A DNA stretch of 6,384 nucleotides from Flavobacteriales bacterium UBA5871 (GTDB taxonomy: Bacteria; Bacteroidota; Bacteroidia; Flavobacteriales_D; Crocinitomicaceae): assembly GCA_002432085.1 (NCBI GenBank), contig DJFN01000250.1, forward strand, positions 3,849-10,232. Reading direction: 5' to 3'. Shown piece by piece: positions 1-5,905 of the stretch. Each line of letters begins with the position of its first letter. The stretch's first letter is position 1. Made by a program: the position numbers and the translations under genes. The notes beneath the pieces are model-generated. The model ran no database searches. It was not told where the DNA came from and saw only the letters and a list, made by a program, of their open reading frames with translations.

Positions 1-1265
1 TTCGATTCACCGGTTTTTTTGTCCGCATCGGTTTGCTGAGTCGTGATATCCGCACCACCGCTTTTCGGCTGCGTACTGTCGGCAATGGCCTGGAATGCTG
101 CGTTCTTCTCTACTTCCAGCGTAAAAGCTTCGCCTTTCGACGTTACATACGCCTCGGTTTCCGGGTTGAAGTAGGAAATCGACGGTGCGGCAAACGGAAT
201 CGTTCCGCTGCGTGTGACCTGGATGTTGTATATGTACGTGATCGTTCCCTGCACGCCTTCATCGGTGAAAACGATGTTTTCCTTGCGTTCAGGATCGCCG
301 TAGATCGAACAGCCGGCCGGCAGGCTCAGGATCGGTGGATTGCTGTTGTGCAGGTTGCCCAATCCTTCCACGACGAGCGTCAGAGAGAACACATCGCCCT
401 GTTTTAGTTTAGTCTTGCCGAGCTGCTGTTTCAATTCATAGGTTCCGACAGCTCCGATAAAATCCGCTGGAGCTCCATCCGGCAAGGGCTTAATAGTTAT
501 CGTAGCCGAAGAAGACCGGAACGAAACGGTTTTGTCGAAGAACGTGCCGTGGCATTTGAGCGACATCTCGAACGGACGGATCTTGCATTTACCGGTCGTG
601 ATCGGGAATAACAGCTGTTTACCGTATTCGAAGGTCAGCATGTCTTTGCCTTTGAACCGAACGGGTTCCACCTCGTAACGCTGGTTCTGGAAAACGTGCT
701 CTTCGGCGTTTTTATCCGGCTTGAACGGACTGTAGCCTTCCATGAAGTAGATTTCCAGCTCGGAGAATACCTTTGCTTTCAACAATAACGGTTCGCCTTC
801 GTAAACAGTCGTCTTCTTGGTCTGAATAATTCCGAAGATCGGCTCTTTGGAGTTCAGCCCGGTATTACTGTCGTCTACGGCATCTTCCTTCACTACGACA
901 GTGACTTTATTGGAACGCACGTTTTTGCCTTTATAGCGCACATACGCGTAAAAAGAATACGTTCCCGGCTTGCGGAACGAGCCTGATTGCTGGATATAAT
1001 AATTGGTCTTGATTTTCCCGGTAGACGGGTCCATTTTCTGTTCCATCCCGTTCATCAGCCCATAATCCACGGTGAACTCGAGCGGGTAATCCACTTTGAT
1101 GGTCCCGTTAAGCGTGGTGCTGACGGTAACGGTGATCGGATCGTCGGGCGCCACGTGATTGTCGTCCACACTCAGCACCGGTCGTTGGGCGAAGGTGGCA
1201 GAAGTAAGTAACGTTATGAAAAGGACGGTGAGAGCGCTACCAATCCTTTTTTGCAGCTTTTCCAT
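1..1265 (-). CDS. batD: BatD: exported beta-rich protein (3' end outside window)
   Basis: The frame is open from the ATG at 1265 to the left edge, giving 421 residues plus two bases of the next codon; the C terminus is missing. It starts with a signal peptide (MEKLQKRIGSALTVLFITLL, cleavage probably after ATFA at 23-26) and continues as successive beta-rich, Ig-like segments. BatD landmarks are KPLPDGAPADFIGAVGTYEL (259-278), LTLVVEGLGNLHN (295-307), and YIYNIQVTRSGTIPFAAPSI (344-363) followed by SYFNPETEAYV. BatD proteins in Bacteroidota are usually near 550-600 aa and end with a membrane segment and a cytosolic tail, so about a quarter to a third lies beyond the window. The final visible stretch (about 396-421, STQPKSGGADITTQQTD) is a polar linker. 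No other ATG yields a signal peptide, so the 29-nt overlap with batC appears real. It probably acts as the large periplasmic component of the Bat complex. Confidence 0.92.
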   Translation of the reverse strand, partial: MEKLQKRIGSALTVLFITLLTSATFAQRPVLSVDDNHVAPDDPITVTVSTTLNGTIKVDYPLEFTVDYGLMNGMEQKMDPSTGKIKTNYYIQQSGSFRKPGTYSFYAYVRYKGKNVRSNKVTVVVKEDAVDDSNTGLNSKEPIFGIIQTKKTTVYEGEPLLLKAKVFSELEIYFMEGYSPFKPDKNAEEHVFQNQRYEVEPVRFKGKDMLTFEYGKQLLFPITTGKCKIRPFEMSLKCHGTFFDKTVSFRSSSATITIKPLPDGAPADFIGAVGTYELKQQLGKTKLKQGDVFSLTLVVEGLGNLHNSNPPILSLPAGCSIYGDPERKENIVFTDEGVQGTITYIYNIQVTRSGTIPFAAPSISYFNPETEAYVTSKGEAFTLEVEKNAAFQAIADSTQPKSGGADITTQQTDADKKTGES

Positions 1266-1986
1266 TTGAATTCCCTTTTGAACCATCCAACCGCTTCTTG
1301 GTATCCATTTCCTGACGCATCAGATCATCCAGCTTTCTATCTGTTTGTTTATCGGCCAGTTTCTGTTGTTCTTTCCCCTGTTTCCGGGAATTGTTCTGGT
1401 TGCTCTGTTGTTGCTGGTTCTGGGAGTTTTGCTGCTGCTGTTGCTGCTCCTTTCCCTGCTGGCCGGAAGATTGTTGCTGCTGCTGATTCTGGTTTTGCTG
1501 TTGCTGTTGATTCTGTTGCTGATTATTCTGCTGTTGCTGGTTCTGTTGTTGTTCTTTCTGTTTGCGTTTCCGTTTGGCCTCCGCCAGATTCTGGCGGGCC
1601 GTTTCATTGGAAGGATCGAGTCGAAGCGCTTCCTTGAATGCATCTTCGGCACCCTGGTAATTCTCCTGCTTCATCCGTGAGCTGCCCAAGTTATTGTAGG
1701 CCGCCGATTTGCGTTTGGCGTCTTTTTGTCTGGCAGTCGCTCTTCCGAATGCTTTTTCCGCACCGGGATAATCTCCTGCACGGTAAGCCGTCTGACCTTC
1801 CTCTTCCGACAAATCTACACCTTCCGGCGCTAACTGCTGAGATGATTTATAATACTTTAACGCTTTCTGATACTCGCCTTTCTTGTAAAGCGAACGCGCA
1901 TGGGAGAGCGAATCGCGCCACTCCTGTGACCAGCTCGCACCGGTCAGCAATACGGTTAGCAAAAGGAAGATCGTTTTCATATTCAT
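1237..1986 (-). CDS. batC: BatC: exported TPR protein with Q/N-rich tail
   Basis: A 249-aa protein. The start is set at the ATG at 1986, which overlaps the batB stop as ATGA and gives the signal peptide MNMKTIFLLLTVLLTGASWSQ. An in-frame ATG at 2031 would add 15 residues that spoil this signal, and a second ATG at 1980 is also possible. There is no lipobox cysteine, so the mature protein is probably free in the periplasm. Three tetratricopeptide (TPR)-like repeats can be read: about 23-56 (ARSLYKKGEYQKALKYYKSS), 60-93 (AYRAGDYPGAEKAF) and 95-128 (NLGSSRMKQENYQGAEDAF, ending LRLDPSNE). A basic stretch, KRKRKQKE (138-145), leads into a 54-residue tract with 35 Gln and 11 Asn (146-199), then a charged helix and a KDW C terminus. 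TPRs bind other proteins, so it is a likely scaffold for BatA/B/D (inference). The stop lies 29 nt inside batD. Confidence 0.9.
   Translation of the reverse strand: MNMKTIFLLLTVLLTGASWSQEWRDSLSHARSLYKKGEYQKALKYYKSSQQLAPEGVDLSEEEGQTAYRAGDYPGAEKAFGRATARQKDAKRKSAAYNNLGSSRMKQENYQGAEDAFKEALRLDPSNETARQNLAEAKRKRKQKEQQQNQQQQNNQQQNQQQQQNQNQQQQQSSGQQGKEQQQQQQNSQNQQQQSNQNNSRKQGKEQQKLADKQTDRKLDDLMRQEMDTKKRLDGSKGNSNGKAAKKDW
1390..1551 (-). repeat. CAG/CAA-rich low-complexity tract in batC
   Basis: About 160 nt of mixed CAG, CAA and AAC/AAT codons (read as ctg/ttg on the plus strand) code for the Q/N-rich tail of BatC. The tract is imperfect and interrupted by SSG, GKE and single Ser codons. The repeat unit is a codon, so slippage would change tail length without shifting the frame. 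The longest pure glutamine run is six residues. Confidence 0.9.
1983..1986 (-). other. ATGA stop/start overlap, batB to batC
   Basis: The TGA of batB and the ATG of batC share ATGA. This supports the batC start at 1986 rather than 2031 or 1980. Confidence 0.85.
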
Positions 1987-3098
1987 TCGCGATTTACGAG
2001 TAATGGGACAAAAAGATACGCCAAAAAGCAAAAAAATGCAATCAGCAGCGGCACCTGGAAATAGTTGTGCTGCACCTGAAATTCCATTTCCTTGACGGTT
2101 TTATTCTGCACAGACGATAAATCGGCGATCAGGCTGGTCATATCAGGAAACGGCGCATCCGAAAAATCGACATTGCTGTTGGTGGCTGCGGCCATTTTCC
2201 GCAAGCCTTCGCGATCCAGACGGGAAACGACCGCTACTCCTCCTTCCCGCTTGTAGCCCGCTGAAAGATCATACGGATCGTTCGGGATCAAACCGCCTTT
2301 CGTCGTACCGATGCCGTAATAGCTCAATTCGATCTTTGCTTCACGGAGTTTTTCGATCTGCTCAAGCCATTGCTGTTCATGATCTTCGCCGTCGGTGATC
2401 ACCACGATTGCGTGGCCGGATTCACCGTCGCGGAATTGTTCCTGCGCCACTTCCAGCGCTGCACCGACGTTCGTTCCCTGGTCGGAGATCATCGATGTCT
2501 CGATTTCCTGGATGAACATCTTCGCCGCACCGTAATCCATCGTCAATGGCAGCTGCGTATAGGCTTCGTTGGCGAAAATAACTACAGAGATCCGTTCGCC
2601 TTTCAGGTTGTTCAGCAATTGGATCAGTCCGCGTTTGGCGACCGTGAGACGACTTGTATTCTCGGCAATGTCCATCGTGTTCATCGACGATGATATATCG
2701 AGGCAGATCACCAGATCGAGCACGCGACGCGAGCCCTTCACCTTGCGCGAACCCATCACCGGCTGTGCCATGGCTACGACGACGAAAAACACCACGCAGC
2801 GCAGCAGGAAGTATTGTAAAAAGTAACGGATCGGCTGGAACCGGACGCGGATCATGCGCGTTTTCCCCATGGCGCGATAGGTATCATACAGCCTGATCTT
2901 CCAAAGCCAGCGCCATACAAATCCTGCAAACAAGGCAGGAATCAGCCAAAAGAACCAGAACATGCCCGGATGGAGGAAATCCATCGAGCCGGGCTTCACG
3001 AAAGCATACAGCAGCATGGCAACGCCCCAGAAGACGGCTTCAGCGATCAATGTCAGCTGCAACAATCGCCGGAAACGGCTGTTGAATTCGTTAATCAT
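1983..3098 (-). CDS. batB: BatB: membrane-anchored vWA protein with extra N-terminal TM
   Basis: A 371-aa vWA protein, paralogous to BatA. The MIDAS site is complete: D134-I-S136-S-S138, T209 in SDQGTNVGAAL, and D236 in VITDGEDH. The vWA domain spans about 125-325 and includes GIGTTKGGLIP (262-272), which corresponds to the GVGSNGMAPTP block of BatA. Hydrophobic segments are at about 12-34, 45-66, 95-113 and 349-367, one more at the N terminus than in BatA. The loop at 67-94 is strongly basic (KIRLYDTYRAMGKTRMIRVR) and so cytosolic, which again puts the vWA domain in the periplasm. The ATG at 3098 overlaps the batA stop by 8 nt, and the TGA at 1985-1983 overlaps the batC start as ATGA. Its MIDAS codons differ from those of batA and the DUF58 gene. 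The family assignment is firm; the function rests on the BatA/BatB family. Confidence 0.93.
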   Translation of the reverse strand: MINEFNSRFRRLLQLTLIAEAVFWGVAMLLYAFVKPGSMDFLHPGMFWFFWLIPALFAGFVWRWLWKIRLYDTYRAMGKTRMIRVRFQPIRYFLQYFLLRCVVFFVVVAMAQPVMGSRKVKGSRRVLDLVICLDISSSMNTMDIAENTSRLTVAKRGLIQLLNNLKGERISVVIFANEAYTQLPLTMDYGAAKMFIQEIETSMISDQGTNVGAALEVAQEQFRDGESGHAIVVITDGEDHEQQWLEQIEKLREAKIELSYYGIGTTKGGLIPNDPYDLSAGYKREGGVAVVSRLDREGLRKMAAATNSNVDFSDAPFPDMTSLIADLSSVQNKTVKEMEFQVQHNYFQVPLLIAFFCFLAYLFVPLLVNRE

Positions 3099-4119
3099 CC
3101 AGTTTGAATTTGAGGGATTTCAGCAGCCATGCGCTCAACAAAAAGATCAGCGACCACAACAGGAACGGCATGATCGTGACCGGCGGCTCGGCACCGAAAT
3201 GCATATCCTCCATTTTGCGTTTTTCGAGCTTATCGATGTCTTTATAGATCGTTTCAAGGCTTTTCTCATCCGTCGCGCGGAAATACTTGCCGCCCGTTTC
3301 CTCCGCGATGTCGCGCAACGTTCCTTCGTCGATGTCGACCGGCAGGTTTTCGTATGAAATTCCATTCGGCGTTAAAACCGGCGTTGGCGCCATGCCGTTC
3401 GAGCCCACGCCGATCGTATACACGCGGCATTTTTTGTTTTTAGCGAGCTGTGCAGCTTCCAGCGGCTCGATCGTTCCGGCGTTGTTGCTGCCGTCGGTGA
3501 GCAGAATAATGACTTTCGATTTCAAACTGTCGCTCCGCAAACGTGTGACAGCGACTCCCAATCCGTTTCCGATGGCCGTTCCCGGCTCGAGATTTCCCGG
3601 CTGAAGATCGGCGATCTGTTTTTTCAGCATCGGGTAATCGAGTGTAGCCGGACAAGCCGTGTAAGCTTCGCCTTCATAAGCAACAAGTCCGACGCGATCG
3701 CCTTTTCGCGTGTCGACAAAATCCTGCGCAACGGATTTCGCCACTTCCAGGCGGTTCGGCTGGAAATCCTGTGCGAGCATCGAGCCCGAAACGTCGATGG
3801 ACAGAATGATATCGATGCCGTTTTTGTAATCGATACGCGGCGGATCGAACGCCGGATGAAAAGGCCTCGCAAACGCAATCAGCATACAGCTCATGGAAAG
3901 CGCGAGCGAAGTGGTAATTCCCCAGCGGAAATAACGCACCCACGATGTTCCCAGCTCCTGCTGCTCGTTTTCGCCGCGTGAAAAGCGCAAATGTCCGGAC
4001 GATTTCCGGTGCAGGTAAAAATAGGTGACGAAAACGACCGGAACGAGTATCAGCGCCCACAACCAATGCGGTGCGTAGAAATCGTATTCCCAGACTGCTA
4101 TGTTGAAGTAACGGCTCAT
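3091..4119 (-). CDS. batA: BatA: membrane-anchored vWA protein
   Basis: A 342-aa vWA protein. Membrane segments are at about 18-37 and 66-84, with a third near the C terminus (about 315-335). The loop between the first two is rich in Lys and Arg, so the vWA domain (about 101-300) should face the periplasm. The MIDAS metal site is complete: D109-V-S111-G-S113, T181 in the GTAIGNGL segment, and D209 in LLTDGS. The family block GVGSNGMAPTPV at 237-248 and the DEGTLRDIAEETGGKYFRATD segment (264-284) are typical of BatA. The ATG at 4119 overlaps the upstream TGA as ATGA, and the TAA at 3091 lies 8 nt inside batB, so translation is probably coupled on both sides. Bat proteins are linked to aerotolerance and stress or envelope fitness. 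A complex with BatB is assumed from family knowledge. The two vWA proteins could be swapped in name, but the order A then B matches known loci. Confidence 0.93.
   Translation of the reverse strand: MSRYFNIAVWEYDFYAPHWLWALILVPVVFVTYFYLHRKSSGHLRFSRGENEQQELGTSWVRYFRWGITTSLALSMSCMLIAFARPFHPAFDPPRIDYKNGIDIILSIDVSGSMLAQDFQPNRLEVAKSVAQDFVDTRKGDRVGLVAYEGEAYTACPATLDYPMLKKQIADLQPGNLEPGTAIGNGLGVAVTRLRSDSLKSKVIILLTDGSNNAGTIEPLEAAQLAKNKKCRVYTIGVGSNGMAPTPVLTPNGISYENLPVDIDEGTLRDIAEETGGKYFRATDEKSLETIYKDIDKLEKRKMEDMHFGAEPPVTIMPFLLWSLIFLLSAWLLKSLKFKLDD
3778..3798 (-). repeat. 21-nt MIDAS-coding repeat, copy 2 (batA)
   Basis: These 21 bases code for IDVSGSM (residues 108-114 of BatA) and match 5624-5644 exactly. 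The equivalent batB motif (LDISSSM, about 2680-2700) uses different codons and does not belong to the repeat. Confidence 0.85.
4116..4119 (-). other. ATGA stop/start overlap, 302-aa gene to batA
   Basis: The TGA of the 302-aa gene and the ATG of batA share ATGA, suggesting coupled translation and matched amounts of the two membrane proteins. Confidence 0.88.
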
Positions 4120-5024
4120 TCGACAATATCCAGTGGACTCAGTTCAACAACCAGTTCTTCAAAGCGCAGCAAGCTCAGCTCGGTTTCCTCAGCATCGGGA
4201 AGACCCTTGGCGAATTTCACCATATCGGATTCCTGCAGCAGCGATTTGATCTTGCGCAGCGTGTCTTCCGGAATGTCTTTTTTGGTGAGCAGCACCATCG
4301 TTTCGTAAGTCGTTCGCTCGGTCAGGTTCAGCTCATATCTTGCGGAAAGAAACGACCGCAGCAGAAACGAAAACTCAATGTAATGCTCGTTGATCTTGCC
4401 CTGTTTCCAGTAAGCCTGTTTTTTCAAGGCATCGATGGCGATCTGCGTGCGCTGTTTCAATGAAAGCTGTTTTACGGCTTTAACCGTATTCCTTCGACGG
4501 ATCAGCAATACGATTACTACTGCCAGCGGAATAAATACGAGCCACCAGTAGGTTTCCAGCCACGACGGCTCATCCGGAAGCTCGGCTGTCATTTCCTGTA
4601 GCTCGTCAGCGAGTGGCTGCTTGGTGAAACCCACTTTCAGATCGGGCGCCTGGAGGTTCAGCGTCGTGTCCGACAATCCGACGGAAAGCACCGGCATGAC
4701 ATACACACCCGTGTCCCAGGCCGTAACGGTGTAAACGCCTTCCCAGATCTGTTCGTTGGCTTTGCTATAAGTCGTATCGGCAAACGGACGCGTGATCTCC
4801 AGTTTTCCGTCAACCGTCAGACTGGACGAATCGGAACGCATACCGCAGGAAATTTCGCCTTCCAGCGGATGGTGCTGCACTTTTTTCGGCGGTTTTTTGA
4901 TGCGGATACGCAGCGTTGCCTGTTCGCCCATCTGAATGGTGGAACGATCCCATTTTATGGTGGCACGCTGACCGAAAACGACAGCCGAAACCAGTAGAAA
5001 TGCTATGACAACAACGGACCTCAT
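4116..5024 (-). CDS. Unnamed Bat-operon membrane protein (signal peptide, beta-rich exported domain, one TM, cytosolic tail)
   Basis: A 302-aa protein with no established name. The start is taken at the ATG at 5024, which overlaps the DUF58 stop as ATGA and begins directly with a signal sequence (MRSVVVIAFLLVSAVVFGQ). An in-frame ATG at 5087 would add 21 polar residues ahead of the signal and is unlikely. Residues about 20-150 look beta-rich and BatD-like at the beginning (RSTIQMGEQATLRIRIKK, then TVTAWDTGVYVMPVLSV). One membrane segment lies at about 158-176 and is followed by RRR, which by the positive-inside rule places the C-terminal part in the cytosol. That tail (180-302) is helical and charged, with YIEFSFLLRSFLSARY and SDMVKFAKGLPDAEE. 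The layout resembles DUF4381-type proteins found between DUF58 and vWA genes elsewhere, but I could not test homology. By position it may connect cytosolic MoxR/DUF58 with the periplasmic Bat proteins; this is inference. Confidence 0.88.
   Translation of the reverse strand: MRSVVVIAFLLVSAVVFGQRATIKWDRSTIQMGEQATLRIRIKKPPKKVQHHPLEGEISCGMRSDSSSLTVDGKLEITRPFADTTYSKANEQIWEGVYTVTAWDTGVYVMPVLSVGLSDTTLNLQAPDLKVGFTKQPLADELQEMTAELPDEPSWLETYWWLVFIPLAVVIVLLIRRRNTVKAVKQLSLKQRTQIAIDALKKQAYWKQGKINEHYIEFSFLLRSFLSARYELNLTERTTYETMVLLTKKDIPEDTLRKIKSLLQESDMVKFAKGLPDAEETELSLLRFEELVVELSPLDIVE
5021..5024 (-). other. ATGA stop/start overlap, DUF58 gene to 302-aa gene
   Basis: The TGA of the DUF58 gene and the ATG of the next gene share the bases ATGA. 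This arrangement usually means reinitiation by the same ribosome. It also decides the start of the downstream gene in favour of 5024 over 5087. Confidence 0.88.
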
Positions 5025-5890
5025 TTGCGTCGACGGAATAAATTCATCAGTGGCAGAAACACCGGCTCGCTGCTTTTGAGCACACAATTATCGATCCCCA
5101 GCGAACGAAACAAAACTTCATTGGCCGCTTTGCGCTGTTCCTGTTTGGCGTTGTATTCGTCACGGACTTTAGTTGAAGAAGTGTCGACCCAGGTCGTTCG
5201 ACCCGTTTCGGCGTTTTTCCATTGCACAAAACCCACGTTCGGGAGCTGATGCTCGCCTTCGTCTTCGATCTGGAGGGCGATCAAATCGTGCTTACCTGAA
5301 GCTGCCACCAATCCGTCGCGAATGGCCGGCGCGTCGATAAAGTCGCTGATCATAAAGCACACGCTGCGTTGCTTGGCAATGTTAACAGCGAACTTCAATC
5401 CGGCTTCCAGGTCGGTTGCCACGTTCTTCGGCTCGAAGTAAATGAGGGATTTCAACAGCGCGTATACGTGTTTCACGCCTTTCTGCGCGGGAATGTGCTT
5501 TTCCACTTTGTCGGTTACGAAAACAGCCCCGACCTTGTCGTTTTTCTTGGCTGCCGAAAATGCTATTGTTGCTGCAGCTTCTACAGCCGTAGCGAATTTC
5601 GATTGTTCCGTCTGACCGAAATACATCGAGCCCGAAACGTCGATCACCATCATCACCGTGAGCTCGCGCTCTTCTTCGAAGACTTTCACATAAGGCTCGC
5701 GAAAACGCGCCGTCACGTTCCAGTCGATGGAACGAACGTCGTCGCCGAAATGGTAATTGCGCACTTCGCTGAACGACATTCCGCGGCCTTTGAACGCAGA
5801 CTGGTATTCGCCCGAAAAGACCTGCTGGGTCAATCCGCGCGTTTTCAGTTCGATGGTCCGAACCCGTTTCAGCAAAACCTGGTGATCCAT
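5021..5890 (-). CDS. DUF58 family protein (vWA-like), MoxR partner
   Basis: A 289-aa soluble protein with no signal peptide or membrane segment, so probably cytosolic. The DUF58 signature is clear: RNYHFGDDVRSIDWNVTAR at residues 44-62, followed by EPYVKVFEEERE. It leads into a vWA-like fold with a MIDAS-type motif D84-V-S86-G-S88, a candidate second site at T159-D160, and D183 in ISDF. It is the short DUF58 form, without the N-terminal membrane hairpin that longer family members carry. The C terminus is basic (RRRK). The ATG at 5890 is 15 nt after the moxR stop, with no recognisable Shine-Dalgarno sequence, as is common in Bacteroidota. The TGA overlaps the next start codon as ATGA. DUF58 genes almost always follow moxR, and the product is presumed to be a MoxR client or adaptor. 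The exact biochemical role is unknown. A 21-nt stretch coding for its MIDAS motif is identical to one in batA. Confidence 0.95.
   Translation of the reverse strand: MDHQVLLKRVRTIELKTRGLTQQVFSGEYQSAFKGRGMSFSEVRNYHFGDDVRSIDWNVTARFREPYVKVFEEERELTVMMVIDVSGSMYFGQTEQSKFATAVEAAATIAFSAAKKNDKVGAVFVTDKVEKHIPAQKGVKHVYALLKSLIYFEPKNVATDLEAGLKFAVNIAKQRSVCFMISDFIDAPAIRDGLVAASGKHDLIALQIEDEGEHQLPNVGFVQWKNAETGRTTWVDTSSTKVRDEYNAKQEQRKAANEVLFRSLGIDNCVLKSSEPVFLPLMNLFRRRK
5624..5644 (-). repeat. 21-nt MIDAS-coding repeat, copy 1 (DUF58 gene)
   Basis: These 21 bases code for IDVSGSM (residues 83-89 of the DUF58 protein). They are identical, base for base and in the same frame, to 3778-3798 in batA. The identity stops sharply at both ends. 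It reflects a shared protein motif encoded with the same codons. Confidence 0.85.
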
Positions 5891-5905
5891 AAAGGAAATC
5901 AGTTA

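Noticed and set aside
33..1211. Two plus-strand open frames (33-407 and 987-1211)
   Set aside because: They are antisense to batD, whose minus-strand frame is open over the whole region and carries BatD motifs.
1390..1551. Possible CRISPR or regular tandem repeat
   Set aside because: There are no spaced direct repeats of constant length; it is an irregular codon-level tract in the batC frame.
1345..1680. Plus-strand open frame with very hydrophobic, leucine-rich product
   Set aside because: It is the antisense reading of the CAG/CAA tract of batC, which gives CTG/TTG leucine codons. The apparent membrane protein is an artefact of low complexity.
1987..2031. Upstream in-frame ATG for batC (2031)
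   Set aside because: The added residues come from the batB membrane-segment coding region and would disturb the signal peptide; the ATGA at 1986 is the natural start.
3674..4126. Minus-strand frame of 150 codons overlapping the start of batA
   Set aside because: It is a shifted frame inside batA with an Arg-rich product and no domain; batA has the vWA signature and the ATGA-coupled start.
5025..5087. Upstream in-frame ATG for the 302-aa protein (5087)
   Set aside because: It would place 21 polar residues before a clean signal peptide and overlap the DUF58 gene by 67 nt; the ATG at 5024 fits better.
5891..5905. Possible promoter or terminator between moxR and the DUF58 gene
   Set aside because: The gap is only 15 nt and shows no hairpin or Bacteroidota-type promoter boxes.
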